A DNA stretch of 64,000 nucleotides from Paenibacillus albus (GCF_003952225.1 NZ_CP034437.1:4788501-4852500), one strand, 5' to 3'. Positions 17,835-26,788 are shown, counted from the stretch's first letter. Made by a program: numbers and translations. The notes: generated from the letters alone by a model not told the origin.

Positions 17835-17873
17835 CAAAAAAAGAAACCCCGGTACACAGGTACCGGAGTTTCT
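17835..17873 (-). terminator. Terminator of leuCD
   Basis: On the minus strand, GAAACTCCGGTAC and GTACCGGGGTTTC form a hairpin followed by TTTTTTT, about 37 bp after the leuD stop. Confidence 0.9.
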
Positions 17874-17909
17874 CGCGTTATTGGCACAAGCTCAAATGAG
17901 CTTGTAGAT

Positions 17910-18503
17910 TTAGAATGCTACGCGGCTAGCTTCGTAAGCAGCGATCTTGTCTTCGTGCTGAAGCGTAAGACCGATATCGTCAAGACCAAGCAGCAAGAAT
18001 TGACGGCGGTGCTCATCGAGGTCGAACGAGATGCTTAGACCCGCATCATCCGTAATTGTATTGTTCTCCAAGTTAACGTTCAGCTTGTAGCCTTCTGTTG
18101 AATTCGTGCGTTGGAACAAATCTTCAACTTGCTCTTCGCTCAAACGAATCGGCAAGATACCGTTCTTGAAGCAGTTGTTGTAGAAAATATCAGCGAACGA
18201 AGGCGCGATGACAACTTTGAAGCCGTAGTCAAGAATCGCCCATGGAGCGTGCTCACGGGATGAACCACAGCCGAAGTTTGCGCGGGAGATCAGCACTTCG
18301 GAACCTTGATAGCGTGGTTGATTCAGGCTGAAACTGTCAATGACATTGCCTTTCTCGTCCCAGCGCCATTCGAAGAACAAGAATTGGCCGAATCCGCTGC
18401 GCTCGATGCGCTTCAGAAATTGTTTCGGGATGATCGCGTCTGTATCTACGTTTACACGGTCTACCGGGGCAACAAGACCCGTTAGTTGTTTGAAAGCTTC
18501 CAT
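17910..18503 (-). CDS. leuD: 3-isopropylmalate dehydratase small subunit
   Basis: Small swivelling subunit of isopropylmalate isomerase in leucine biosynthesis, working with LeuC. The 197 residues include the family segments [13 protein letters not shown] and [13 protein letters not shown], the latter shared with the aconitase swivel domain. The start is the ATG at 18503. It lies 33 bp after leuC and is closed by a terminator, so leuCD forms a two-gene unit here; leuA and leuB are not adjacent. Confidence 0.97.
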   Translation of the reverse strand: MEAFKQLTGLVAPVDRVNVDTDAIIPKQFLKRIERSGFGQFLFFEWRWDEKGNVIDSFSLNQPRYQGSEVLISRANFGCGSSREHAPWAILDYGFKVVIAPSFADIFYNNCFKNGILPIRLSEEQVEDLFQRTNSTEGYKLNVNLENNTITDDAGLSISFDLDEHRRQFLLLGLDDIGLTLQHEDKIAAYEASRVAF

Positions 18504-18536
18504 GTTGATGAACTCCTCTCGAATCTCAAATATATA

Positions 18537-19958
18537 CTAGTTCAGAACTTCGGATTTGATCTTCCAATCGCGAACGTCTGTGAATTTACCCATGATTGCA
18601 GCAGCTGCTGCCATTGCCGGAGATACGAGATGTGTACGTCCGCCACGGCCTTGACGGCCTTCGAAATTACGGTTGGATGTCGATGCGCAGCGTTGGCCTG
18701 GCTCAAGTACGTCAGGGTTCATCGCAAGGCACATGGAGCAGCCAGCGTCACGCCATTCGAAACCAGCTTCTGTGAAGACCTTATCAAGTCCTTCTTTCTC
18801 CGCTTGAATCTTAACGCGGCCCGAGCCTGGAACGACGATTGCCGTTACGCGGTCGCTTACTTGGTAGCCGCGCGCAACTTCAGCAGCAGCGCGAAGATCT
18901 TCGATACGACCGTTTGTGCAAGAACCGATAAAGACATAGTCGATGTCGATTTCGTTCATCGGTGTGCCTGGTGTAAGGCCCATATATTCAAGTGCTTTCT
19001 CAGCAGCTTTGCGTTCATTCTCTGTTGGAAGCTCAGCCGGTACAGGTACGGATGCAGTGATGTCAGTACCCATGCCTGGGCTAGTGCCCCAAGTTACTTG
19101 TGGGATCAAAGAATCTACATCGAATTCAAGAACTGTGTCGAATGCAGCGCCTTCGTCTGTTTGAAGCTCATTCCAAGCTGCTACTGCGCGATCGAATGCT
19201 TCGCCTTGCGGTGCATATTCGCGGCCGCGCAGGTATTCGAACGTTGTTTCATCAGGAGCGATCAGACCAGCGCGAGCGCCGGCTTCGATGGACATGTTAC
19301 ATACAGTCATACGCTCTTCCATCGACAGCGAGCGGATTGCTTCGCCTGTGTACTCCATAACATAACCAGTACCGAAGTCTGTTCCGTATTTAGCAATAAC
19401 ACCAAGAATCAAATCCTTCGCTGTTACGCCTGGTTTACGGTTGCCGATGAAACGAATTTCCATCGTCTTCGCTCTGGATTGCTGCAAGCATTGAGTAGCC
19501 ATTACGTGTTCAACCTCGGAAGTACCGATACCGAATGCAAGTGCACCGAATGCGCCGTGTGTCGAAGTGTGGCTGTCGCCGCAAACGATTGTTTTACCTG
19601 GGTGTGTAAGGCCGAGCTCAGGACCCATAACGTGAACAACGCCTTGGTCGATGCTGTCCAGATCGTACAAAGTTACGCCGAAGTCTTTGCAGTTCTGCGT
19701 AAGCGTATCAATTTGTTGCTTGGAGATTGGATCCGTAATGTTGTAACGATCCTTCGTAGGAACGTTGTGATCCATCGTTGCGAAAGTCAGCTCCGGACGG
19801 CGAACTTTACGGCCTGTCATGCGAAGACCTTCAAACGCTTGCGGAGAAGTTACTTCGTGCACAAGGTGCAGGTCGATATAAATGACGCTTGGCTTGCCAG
19901 CCTCTGAATGAATGACGTGATTATCCCAAATTTTCTCAAACATCGTTCTTTTTGTCAT
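18537..19958 (-). CDS. leuC: 3-isopropylmalate dehydratase large subunit
   Basis: Aconitase-type [4Fe-4S] subunit that converts 2-isopropylmalate to 3-isopropylmalate with LeuD in leucine synthesis. The cluster ligands are Cys347 (GSCTNGR), Cys407 and Cys410 ([12 protein letters not shown]), at the same positions as in E. coli LeuC. Other family motifs are [10 protein letters not shown] and [13 protein letters not shown]. The protein has 473 residues, the normal size. Its start is the ATG at 19958, behind a GAGGTG site. A LysR-type gene is divergently oriented upstream, and a dyad in the shared spacer may regulate both. The 185-bp spacer is too short for a leucine T-box. Confidence 0.97.
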   Translation of the reverse strand: MTKRTMFEKIWDNHVIHSEAGKPSVIYIDLHLVHEVTSPQAFEGLRMTGRKVRRPELTFATMDHNVPTKDRYNITDPISKQQIDTLTQNCKDFGVTLYDLDSIDQGVVHVMGPELGLTHPGKTIVCGDSHTSTHGAFGALAFGIGTSEVEHVMATQCLQQSRAKTMEIRFIGNRKPGVTAKDLILGVIAKYGTDFGTGYVMEYTGEAIRSLSMEERMTVCNMSIEAGARAGLIAPDETTFEYLRGREYAPQGEAFDRAVAAWNELQTDEGAAFDTVLEFDVDSLIPQVTWGTSPGMGTDITASVPVPAELPTENERKAAEKALEYMGLTPGTPMNEIDIDYVFIGSCTNGRIEDLRAAAEVARGYQVSDRVTAIVVPGSGRVKIQAEKEGLDKVFTEAGFEWRDAGCSMCLAMNPDVLEPGQRCASTSNRNFEGRQGRGGRTHLVSPAMAAAAAIMGKFTDVRDWKIKSEVLN

Positions 19959-20066
19959 ATGAATTCACCTCATAAGTTCATTTGATTCGTTCGTTTAATA
20001 ATTCATCGTGCTTTCAATGTGTTTCACTGAAGCAATCATAACATTTCATTCTTCATTGATCTAAGA

Positions 20067-20072
20067 TATAAT
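20067..20072 (+). promoter_or_regulatory. Candidate -10 box of the lysR-type gene
   Basis: A perfect TATAAT lies 72 bp before the LysR start codon. The region 16-18 bp upstream holds only poor -35 matches (TTTCAT), as is common for activated or autoregulated promoters. Confidence 0.4.
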
Positions 20073-20085
20073 ATCTATAACAGCA

Positions 20086-20100
20086 ATAGGTTTAACCTAT
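20086..20100. promoter_or_regulatory. LysR-type operator candidate (T-N11-A dyad)
   Basis: ATAGGTTTAACCTAT is a perfect dyad around one central base and contains a T-N11-A arrangement, the classic LysR-family box. It lies between leuC and the divergent LysR gene, downstream of the TATAAT of the latter, where a bound protein could block or autoregulate. Confidence 0.55.
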
Positions 20101-20143
20101 GAGCATAGCAAGCAATTCATATCAGTTATGGAGTGTGTTAAGA

Positions 20144-21046
20144 ATGGAATTCCGCCAGCTCCAATATGTCATACAAATTGCCAAAGAAAAGAACTTTTCC
20201 CGTGCCGCCGAGAAGCTCCACATCGCGCAGCCGTCACTCAGCCAGCAACTATCGAAGCTTGAGAAGGAAATTGGCGTCCTCCTGTTTCGCCGAACGACGA
20301 ACTCCGTGGAACTTACGCACGCAGGCTCTGTTTTTGTTGCGAAAGCGCAAAGCATTCTCGATAATATCGAGCAGCTGAAGCAAGAGCTTGACGACCTCGC
20401 CCATATGCGCAAAGGCAAGCTTGTCGTCGGCAGTCTCTCAATTACAGGCTCTCATGTCCTTCCAATCGTACTGCCGATCTTCGGCGAACAATATCCCGAG
20501 ATCGAGATTGTCCTCGTCGAGGATACTCCGTCCAAGCTTGAGCAGCTTACTGCAAGCGGACAAACCGACCTCAGTCTGCTCGCACTTCCTCTTTTCGAGC
20601 CATCACTTGAATGGGTGCCTATTATTGAAGAAGAAATTGTACTTGCCGTGCCGCCGGAGCATCCATTGGCGAGGCAATTCGAGCCGATTCGTATCGAGAG
20701 CTTACGTAATGAGCCGTTCATTGTTCTGAAGAAAGGACAAGGCTTCAGGCAAAATGTAATGGAGATATGCGAGAAGGCCGGCTTCGAGCCGCGAATTGTG
20801 TTCGAGAGCACGAACATTGAGACCGTTCAGTCGCTTGTAGCCGCAGGAATGGGCATCACCTTCATACCGAAGATGATTACAAGGTCGAGCGTTAATGCGC
20901 TCACCCCTGTGTATCTGCCTCTGGCTGCCCCTTCCCCTATTCGGACACTCGTCATCGCAAGCCGCAAAGGCCGCTATCTATCGAGAGCGGCCGAAGCGTT
21001 TATTGATACGATGAAGCAGACGACGGAGCAGCATTTTGGCGGATAG
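20144..21046 (+). CDS. LysR family transcriptional regulator
   Basis: A DNA-binding regulator of 300 residues. The N-terminal winged helix contains FSRAAEKLHIAQPSLSQQLSKLE, the usual LysR recognition region, here given for identification only in part by its key residues (AAEKL, QPSLS, LE). The C-terminal effector domain starts near residue 90 (GKLVVGSL) and includes SLVAAGMGITFIP, also typical. I set the start at 20144 since GGAG lies 10 nt upstream; the frame reaches back to 20099. It is divergent from leuC, with a T-N11-A dyad between them, so control of leuCD is plausible but unproven. The effector is unknown. Confidence 0.92.
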   Translation: MEFRQLQYVIQIAKEKNFSRAAEKLHIAQPSLSQQLSKLEKEIGVLLFRRTTNSVELTHAGSVFVAKAQSILDNIEQLKQELDDLAHMRKGKLVVGSLSITGSHVLPIVLPIFGEQYPEIEIVLVEDTPSKLEQLTASGQTDLSLLALPLFEPSLEWVPIIEEEIVLAVPPEHPLARQFEPIRIESLRNEPFIVLKKGQGFRQNVMEICEKAGFEPRIVFESTNIETVQSLVAAGMGITFIPKMITRSSVNALTPVYLPLAAPSPIRTLVIASRKGRYLSRAAEAFIDTMKQTTEQHFGG

Positions 21047-21056
21047 CAGTACCTAA

Positions 21057-21854
21057 TTAATACAGCGATGGACGGCGATCTTCAAATACGGGGATCTTCG
21101 CCCGAACAGCATCAACTAAGGAGAGGTCGATTTCCGCGCGCAGAATGGTTTCTTCCTCTCCCGCTTCCGCAATAATTTCACCCCACGGATCAATAATAAG
21201 CGAGTGGCCGAAGAATGTGCTCGTGCCGCTCGTACCGCAGCGGTTGCAGGCGATGACGAACATTTGATTCTCAATCGCTCTTGCTAGCAGCAGCGTACGC
21301 CAGTGATGCAATCTCGGATTCGGCCATTGCGCAGGCACGAACATCGCTTTTGCTCCGTTAAGCGCAAGTTTGCGTGCAAGCTCCGGGAAACGGATATCGT
21401 AGCAGATCATCATGCCAGCGTCCGCTCCAGCCACTTGAAGCTGGCCAAGCTTCTCGCCTGCGAGCAGATGCTTCTCCTCGTCCATAAGGCGGAACAGGTG
21501 GATCTTCGAATAATCCGCGATTACTTCCCCATGCTCATTAAAAGCGTAGATGGTATTAAATACGCCGTTATCCCGTTTCTCCGCGATCGAGCCGCCAATT
21601 AATTGAACATGATGCTCGCGAGCGAAAGCAGAAAGCATCGCTTTCGTACGTTCTCCGTTCGGATCGGCAAGCTGATCGATTTGCTCGAGCGCATAACCGG
21701 TATTCCACATCTCCGGCAGCATGATCAGGTCCGGTTTCTCTGCTCCCTCAACCGCTTCATCCAATTTTACCTTCAGCCGTTCATAATTGGCATCTGGATT
21801 TCCTGCATCAACATGCATCTGCACGAGCGCGATGCGCAGCTTCTTGTCTGTCAT
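21057..21854 (-). CDS. mtnU: Carbon-nitrogen hydrolase, omega-amidase-like (MtnU/YkrU)
   Basis: Nitrilase-superfamily amidase. The catalytic triad is visible as Glu48 (LPEMW), Lys117 (SKIHLF) and Cys151 (ICYDIRFPE). The motifs LFRLMDEEKHLLAGE and WPNPRLHHWRTLL match omega-amidases of the Nit2/YafV/MtnU group, which hydrolyse 2-oxo acid amides left when glutamine donates the amino group in the last step of methionine salvage. MtnE, that aminotransferase, is encoded 0.9 kb away. The start at 21854 has GAGGAGG 8 nt upstream; the frame extends to 21887. It converges with the LysR gene with 10 bp between stops. The gene symbol rests on similarity and context. Confidence 0.8.
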   Translation of the reverse strand: MTDKKLRIALVQMHVDAGNPDANYERLKVKLDEAVEGAEKPDLIMLPEMWNTGYALEQIDQLADPNGERTKAMLSAFAREHHVQLIGGSIAEKRDNGVFNTIYAFNEHGEVIADYSKIHLFRLMDEEKHLLAGEKLGQLQVAGADAGMMICYDIRFPELARKLALNGAKAMFVPAQWPNPRLHHWRTLLLARAIENQMFVIACNRCGTSGTSTFFGHSLIIDPWGEIIAEAGEEETILRAEIDLSLVDAVRAKIPVFEDRRPSLY

Positions 21855-21910
21855 ACATTTTGCCTCCTCAAGCACTAGCTGAACCAACCTTATCTGCTCA
21901 GTTTTACCTT

Positions 21911-21938
21911 ATCATAACGTCTCATGCTTCGCTGTCAA
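21911..21938 (-). promoter_or_regulatory. Sigma-A promoter of mtnU
   Basis: On the minus strand a perfect TTGACA is followed after 16 bp by TATGAT. It lies about 57 bp before the mtnU start. Confidence 0.75.
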
Positions 21939-21993
21939 GATGGGTATCGTAACGGAGAAACCACCATGACCGACTTAAAGGAGACCATTCGAG

Positions 21994-22452
21994 ATGAACA
22001 TGATGAAAAAGTATCAATCGCACTTCATTGCCGTTATCGCGTTATTCCTATGTTTAATGATTCCGAATGCAGCAGGCGCAGCGAAGCTTGATAATCATGG
22101 CGACGCAGCACAGCGTCCTGTCCAAGCCTTCGATGTCGTACAAGGCAAAGTCGTCAAATCCGTGCCGAACAGCGCAGAATACCAAGGCTATGCCAAGTCA
22201 TGGCTAAAAGGCGTAACAGGACTCTCGCCCAAACTCACAGCCGATGATAAATGCGGTTACGTATTCCGTATTCCACTTGACGAGCCAACAGCGGTCAATG
22301 CCGGCGGTACGCAAGTTATGACTCAGGATGTGTTCCTGTTCTATTGCCCGAAGAAGCCTCAGCTCCTTCTCGTCTTCGATGAGAATCGCAAGCCGTATTT
22401 GATGACTTTCAAAGGCAATATCAAGCCATTCCTGAAGGCAATTGATCTATAG
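21994..22452 (+). CDS. Small secreted protein of unknown function
   Basis: A 152-residue protein I do not recognise. It has a clear signal peptide (basic MMKKYQSH, hydrophobic core, likely cleavage after AGA near residue 29). The mature part carries two Cys (in DDKCGYV and FYCPKK) that could form a disulfide. AAAGGAG precedes the ATG at 21994 by 10 nt. It is divergent from mtnU and followed by the 46-bp repeat array. A single-gene unit is likely. Confidence 0.75.
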   Translation: MNMMKKYQSHFIAVIALFLCLMIPNAAGAAKLDNHGDAAQRPVQAFDVVQGKVVKSVPNSAEYQGYAKSWLKGVTGLSPKLTADDKCGYVFRIPLDEPTAVNAGGTQVMTQDVFLFYCPKKPQLLLVFDENRKPYLMTFKGNIKPFLKAIDL

Positions 22453-22503
22453 TTTTTTTCTTCCCCCCACCAACGAGCGAATCAAGCGTGAGTTTGGTTC
22501 TTT

Positions 22504-22595
22504 GGTGCAAGGAGGCGCAGCAATCGAAATTGCGAATGAGCGCGACTTTGGTGCAGTAGGCGCAGCAATCAAAATTGCGAATGAGAGCGACTTTT
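22504..22595 (+). repeat. 46-bp repeat array, two direct copies (A1, A2)
   Basis: Two copies with a 46-bp period start at 22504 and 22550. Each begins GGTGCA, continues GGCGCAGCAATC and contains AAATTGCGAATGAG and GCGACTTT. They are similar to the two copies immediately downstream but in opposite orientation. Confidence 0.8.
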
Positions 22596-22615
22596 GTGCG
22601 AAGCACAACGGGAGC

Positions 22616-22699
22616 GATCATCGCAATTTTGAAGCGGAGCCGGTTTCTGCACCATAAGCACGATCATCGCAATTTCGAGGCGAAGCCGGTTTCTGCACC
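22616..22699 (-). repeat. 46-bp repeat array, two inverted copies (B1, B2)
   Basis: Two copies starting at 22616 and 22662, again 46 bp apart. Each holds GATCATCGCAATTT and ends in CCGGTTTCTGCACC. Read on the minus strand they begin GGTGCAG and contain AAATTGCGA at about the same spacing as copies A1 and A2, so all four belong to one family with an inversion in the middle. Confidence 0.8.
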
Positions 22700-22720
22700 T
22701 GACTTAAACTCACGCCATTG

Positions 22721-22746
22721 ATGTAGCGAGTGCACCTATGCTACAT
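22721..22746 (+). promoter_or_regulatory. Inverted repeat upstream of mtnE
   Basis: ATGTAGC and GCTACAT form a perfect 7-bp dyad with a 12-bp loop, about 20 bp before the mtnE ribosome site. It may be an operator or an mRNA hairpin. No SAM riboswitch consensus is seen here. Confidence 0.35.
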
Positions 22747-22777
22747 TTAGGCTTAGATTATCGGTGGAGTGATGACA

Positions 22778-23965
22778 ATGGATGGAACAAAAACATTTCA
22801 AATTAACCCGGCAAACCGGATGACCGGTTTGCCTACTCAATTTTTCGCAACACTTGTTGGCAAAGCGAATGCCCAAACGGCTAAAGGCCGCGATGTCATC
22901 AACTTGGGACAAGGAAATCCAGACCGGCCAACTCCGGAGCATATTGTTGCTGCGCTTCAAGATGCGGCGCCGAATCCGTTGTATCACCGCTACCCTCCGT
23001 TTAGCGGCTATCCGTTTCTGAAACAAGCGGTTGCGCAGCGATACAAAGAAGATTACGGCGTTGACCTTGACCCGGATAAAGAAGTTGCGATTCTGTTTGG
23101 CGGCAAGACGGGTCTGATCGAAATTTCGCAATGTCTGCTCAATCCTGGAGACATCTGTCTGGTACCAGATCCAGGTTATCCGGATTACTGGTCCGGCGTC
23201 GCGCTAGCAGGCGGCCGCATGGAATATATGCCGCTCACTGCAGACAATGCATTCTTGCCGGATTATGACCGCGTCAAGCCAGACGTGGCGGACAAAGCGA
23301 AGCTAATGTTCATAAACTATCCGAACAACCCAACCGGTGCAACGGCCGACTCTGCATTTTATTCGCGTACAGTTGAATTCGCTGCGAAGCACGGCATCGT
23401 CGTGGCAAGCGATTTCGCTTATGGCGCTATCGGCTTCGACGGCAAGCAGCCCGTCAGCTTCCTGCAGACACCAGGTGCGAAGGAAGTCGGCGTTGAGTTC
23501 TACACGCTGTCCAAAACCTACAACATGGCAGGCTGGCGCGTTGGTTTTGCACTCGGTAATCCAGAAATTATTTCGCTCATCAATCTCATACAAGACCACT
23601 ACTATTGCAGTCTATTTGGCGGCATTCAAGCTGCAGCTGCAGAAGCGCTAACCGGTCCGCAGCAATGCGTGCAGCAGCTCAATTCCGCTTATGAGAGCCG
23701 TCGTAACGCCGTCTTCGAAGCAATGAATGAGATTGGCTGGGAAGCTTCCAAGCCGAGCGGCTCCTTCTTCTGCTGGCTCCCAGTGCCGAAAGGCCATACT
23801 TCTGCATCGTTCTCCGACTATGTGCTTGAGCATGCGGATGTCGTTCTCGCTCCAGGTATTGGCTTCGGCACACACGGCGAATCATATGTGCGGCTTGGCT
23901 TGCTTGCACCGGAAGAACGGCTGCAGGAAGCGATCCACCGTATAGGCAAATTGAATCTCTTTTAA
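22778..23965 (+). CDS. mtnE: PLP-dependent aminotransferase of methionine salvage (MtnE-like)
   Basis: Fold-type I aminotransferase that would convert 4-methylthio-2-oxobutyrate to methionine. Its 395 residues closely follow B. subtilis MtnE (YkrV): VINLGQGNPDRPTP, FGGKTGLIEI, VPDPGYPDY, NYPNNPTGA, and the PLP-lysine motif YTLSKTYNMAGWR. I chose the ATG at 22778 because GGAG is 8 nt upstream; earlier in-frame starts (GTG 22769, ATG 22772) are too close to it. It is followed by a terminator and has mtnWXB 3.7 kb downstream and mtnU upstream, which supports the assignment over a general aspartate aminotransferase. Confidence 0.87.
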   Translation: MDGTKTFQINPANRMTGLPTQFFATLVGKANAQTAKGRDVINLGQGNPDRPTPEHIVAALQDAAPNPLYHRYPPFSGYPFLKQAVAQRYKEDYGVDLDPDKEVAILFGGKTGLIEISQCLLNPGDICLVPDPGYPDYWSGVALAGGRMEYMPLTADNAFLPDYDRVKPDVADKAKLMFINYPNNPTGATADSAFYSRTVEFAAKHGIVVASDFAYGAIGFDGKQPVSFLQTPGAKEVGVEFYTLSKTYNMAGWRVGFALGNPEIISLINLIQDHYYCSLFGGIQAAAAEALTGPQQCVQQLNSAYESRRNAVFEAMNEIGWEASKPSGSFFCWLPVPKGHTSASFSDYVLEHADVVLAPGIGFGTHGESYVRLGLLAPEERLQEAIHRIGKLNLF

Positions 23966-23978
23966 TTCGCAGCAACCA

Positions 23979-24006
23979 CCCGTAAAGCTCAGGCTTTACG
24001 GGTTTT
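23979..24006 (+). terminator. Terminator of mtnE
   Basis: CCCGTAAAGC, a TCAG loop and GCTTTACGGG form a perfect hairpin followed by TTTT, 13 bp after the mtnE stop. Confidence 0.85.
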
Positions 24007-24013
24007 GTATGTC

Positions 24014-24043
24014 TTTACAGCCCAAGCCTCAACATGGTATGCT
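24014..24043 (+). promoter_or_regulatory. Promoter of the T-box leader and pro-mtn genes
   Basis: TTTACA is followed after 18 bp by TATGCT, with a TG one base ahead of the -10 (extended -10). Transcription would start near 24050, just before stem I of the T-box. Confidence 0.6.
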
Positions 24044-24055
24044 TATCGTTAATTA

Positions 24056-24328
24056 AATACCGAGAACGTATTGATGGGGCTAAGTATGCAACCCCGCGAG
24101 TGCGATCAGAGAGTAAATTCATTAGCTGAGAGAATTTACAGCATTTGCTGCAGAAACCTACCCTGGAACGGCCGGCGATGAGTCGGACAGCGGCCTGCTG
24201 TTAACAGGTCTTTAAGCGGAACGGCATGCCTCCGAGCGAATTGGAGCCGCATCGCCGTTAATAAAGGTGGTACCGCGGAAGTTACAACTTTCGTCCTTTG
24301 TATAACTACAAGGGATGGAAGTTTTTTT
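24056..24328 (+). ncRNA. T-box riboswitch, proline specificity
   Basis: Transcription-attenuation leader that senses uncharged tRNA. Stem I carries the loop-E motif AGTA (near 24079) opposite a specifier region reading AAACCTA; the triplet CCT at 24157-24159 is a proline codon. Near 24263-24278 is the conserved T-box AAAGGTGGTACCGCGG. The terminator is a 15-bp stem (24288-24302 with 24307-24321, including G-U pairs) followed by seven T. The downstream genes proB, proA and proC make proline, which fits the specifier. Uncharged tRNA-Pro would stabilise the antiterminator and permit read-through. Confidence 0.93.
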
Positions 24329-24362
24329 ATTTTATCTACATAGAAAGGGCTTGAGGTGAATC

Positions 24363-25478
24363 ATGACGGAAACCATCGTAGTCAAAATCGGCAGCAGCTC
24401 TCTAACCTCCGAGGAAGGCGGTATCAACAAGGAACGCATTGCGTTCTTCGCGAGCGAGCTTGCTTCCCTGCACGAAGCCGGCTTTCAAGTGCTGCTCGTC
24501 ACTTCCGGCGCAATTGCCGCGGGCTTCAAGAAGATCGGCTACGCTGCGCGGCCTAAACTCGTCCATGAGAAACAAGCTGCCGCAGCTGTCGGTCAAGCGC
24601 TGCTCATGCAAGCGTACCAAGAAGCATTCGGTTCCTATGGAACAGACGGAGGCATCGGTGTTGCCCAGATTCTGCTCACACGCGCGGATTTCTCCAATCG
24701 CAAGCGAATCAACAACGCACTCATGACCATAGAAGAGCTCCTCCATCGGAGAATGGTGCCGATTATCAACGAGAATGATACGGTCGCAACGGATGAGCTT
24801 AAATTCAGCGAAAATGACACTTTATCCGCGCTTGTCGGCAATCTCGTGAAAGCGAAGAGGCTTATTATTCTCACCGACATGGACGGCTTGTATACAGAAG
24901 ATCCACGCAAGAACCCGAATGCCGAGAAGATCGATCGGGTCGATCACATCACAGATGATATTCTGCGTATTGCAGGTGGCGCAGGCTCATCCGTTGGAAC
25001 CGGTGGTATGCGCTCCAAGATCGAAGCGGCGCGAATCGCAATGCGCGGCGGAGTTCCGGTCTTTATAGGCCGCGTTACAGAACCGGGCGATCTGATGCTC
25101 GCAGTGAAGGATGACGGCAAAGGCACTTATTTTGACACCCATGAACATAACTTGACGACGAAGAAGCAGTGGCTCGGCTTCCACTCGATGCCGCAAGGAC
25201 GAATTATTGTTGACGATGGCGCTGAGAAGGCACTTCTGCTCGGCGGGAAGAGCTTGCTTCCGGCAGGCATTCAAAGCATTGACGGCGACTTCCATCCCGG
25301 CGATGTCGTCGAAGTGTTCAACGCCCAGCAGCAATCGCTCGGACGTGGCGTCGTCAATTACGCGGCATGGCAGGTTCAGGCAGTTGCTGGTCTCAGCACC
25401 GAGGAAGTGCGCAGACGTGTCGAAGTATCAAGAATTGAAGTCATCCACCGCGATGAATGGGTCACATTTAGAGCTTAG
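24363..25478 (+). CDS. proB: Glutamate 5-kinase
   Basis: First enzyme of proline synthesis; phosphorylates glutamate on the gamma-carboxyl. The amino acid kinase domain begins VVKIGSSSLTSEEGG, with NENDTVATDELKF for substrate binding, LTDMDGLYTEDP, and GTGGMRSKIEAA. A C-terminal PUA domain (about residues 280-360) contains GRIIVDDGAEKALL. The protein has 371 residues. GAGGTG lies before the ATG. It is the first gene after the proline T-box and is followed by proA after 41 bp. Confidence 0.97.
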   Translation: MTETIVVKIGSSSLTSEEGGINKERIAFFASELASLHEAGFQVLLVTSGAIAAGFKKIGYAARPKLVHEKQAAAAVGQALLMQAYQEAFGSYGTDGGIGVAQILLTRADFSNRKRINNALMTIEELLHRRMVPIINENDTVATDELKFSENDTLSALVGNLVKAKRLIILTDMDGLYTEDPRKNPNAEKIDRVDHITDDILRIAGGAGSSVGTGGMRSKIEAARIAMRGGVPVFIGRVTEPGDLMLAVKDDGKGTYFDTHEHNLTTKKQWLGFHSMPQGRIIVDDGAEKALLLGGKSLLPAGIQSIDGDFHPGDVVEVFNAQQQSLGRGVVNYAAWQVQAVAGLSTEEVRRRVEVSRIEVIHRDEWVTFRA

Positions 25479-25519
25479 TTCACAGATAGAAGACAACGGA
25501 TATGGAGAGGGAGAGCGTT

Positions 25520-26767
25520 ATGAGTGAAGTGAGGGAAAAAGCAGCGTTAGCGAAACAAGCAGCGGCTGTCATGAACCGATTGACAACGAATGAGAAAAAT
25601 AAAGCTTTGCAAGTTATGGCTGATCATCTAATCGTGCAGCAAGATTCCATCATTGCAGCCAATCATTTGGATATTGAACGCGGACGTGCGAACGGGACAA
25701 GCGAGTCTTTGCTAGATCGCCTCACTTTAACGCAGAACCGTATCACAGCTATTGCTGAAGGGCTGCGCCAGGTAGCTGATCTTCCCGATCCTGTCGGCAG
25801 GATGCTCGAATCGTTCGAACGTCCGAACGGTCTTCGCGTCGAGAAAATCTCCGTACCGCTTGGCGTTATCGGCATGATCTATGAAGCGCGTCCGAACGTT
25901 ACGGTTGATGCAGCGGCACTTTGCCTCAAGACGGGCAACGCAGTTGTGCTTCGCGGCGGCTCTGCGGCGCTTGATTCTAATCGCCGCATCGTTGAAGTGC
26001 TGCGCGAAGCGCTCGCTGGCACTTCCCTTCCACCTGATGCTTTGCAGCTCATTGAAGATCCATCCCGCAGTTCAGTTGACGAGATGCTCAAGCTGAACGG
26101 CCTGCTCGACGTTGTCATTCCTCGCGGCGGGGCTTCATTAATTCGCAATGTTGTTGAAAATGCGACCGTACCTGTCATTGAAACCGGGGCAGGCATTTGT
26201 CATACTTATTTGGATGAAAGCGCGCAGCCGGCTATGGCAGCAGACATCGCCTTCAATGCCAAGGTGCAGCGCCCTTCCGTCTGCAACTCTATGGAGACAT
26301 TGCTCGTCCACGAAGCGTGGGCTGAGCGCCATCTAAGCGAACTTGCTAACCGATTCATCTCGGCTAATGTCGAACTTCGCGGCTGTAACCGCACGCTAAG
26401 CCTTCTCCCTTCAGCCAAATTGGTAACGGAAGCCGATTATGCAACTGAATACAATGACTACATCATGAATATTCGAATCGTTGCAAGTGTGGATGAAGCC
26501 ATTCAGCATATCAGCAAGTTTGGCACGATGCACTCGGAATGCATTGTGACGGAGAATGAAGAGCATGCGGCAGCGTTCTTGCAGCAGGTTGATGCCGCGG
26601 CGGTTTACCATAATGCTTCCACAAGGTTCACGGACGGATTTGAATTCGGCTATGGCGCCGAGATCGGCATCAGCACACAGAAGCTGCATGCACGCGGACC
26701 GATGGGTCTGCCTGCGCTCACTTCGACGAAATTTCGGGTTTATGGCAACGGACAAATTCGCGGATAA
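25520..26767 (+). CDS. proA: Gamma-glutamyl phosphate reductase
   Basis: NADPH-dependent reductase making glutamate-5-semialdehyde from the ProB product. Family motifs include VPLGVIGMIYEARPNVTVDA, VLRGGSAALDSNR, the VIETGAGICHTY region and the NAKVQRPSVCNSMET stretch that holds the catalytic Cys. I chose the ATG at 25520 (MSEVREK) because GGGAG lies 6 nt upstream, giving 415 residues, the usual length; an ATG six codons earlier lacks a site. It sits between proB and proC. Confidence 0.97.
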   Translation: MSEVREKAALAKQAAAVMNRLTTNEKNKALQVMADHLIVQQDSIIAANHLDIERGRANGTSESLLDRLTLTQNRITAIAEGLRQVADLPDPVGRMLESFERPNGLRVEKISVPLGVIGMIYEARPNVTVDAAALCLKTGNAVVLRGGSAALDSNRRIVEVLREALAGTSLPPDALQLIEDPSRSSVDEMLKLNGLLDVVIPRGGASLIRNVVENATVPVIETGAGICHTYLDESAQPAMAADIAFNAKVQRPSVCNSMETLLVHEAWAERHLSELANRFISANVELRGCNRTLSLLPSAKLVTEADYATEYNDYIMNIRIVASVDEAIQHISKFGTMHSECIVTENEEHAAAFLQQVDAAAVYHNASTRFTDGFEFGYGAEIGISTQKLHARGPMGLPALTSTKFRVYGNGQIRG

Positions 26768-26788
26768 GGACAGGAGGAGCATAAGGCA

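Noticed and set aside
18486-19907. Plus-strand open frame of 473 codons opposite leuC
   Set aside because: It is a shadow of leuC on the other strand, with Cys- and Arg-rich composition, no ribosome site and no family resemblance.
19959-20143. Leucine T-box leader for leuCD
   Set aside because: No T-box consensus or terminator is present, and the spacer is too short.
22442-22657. A 71-codon frame over the 46-bp repeats
   Set aside because: The repeat period is not a multiple of three and the start lacks a ribosome site, so coding is unlikely.
22504-22699. CRISPR array
   Set aside because: The repeats are adjacent without unique spacers, occur in both orientations, and no cas genes are near.
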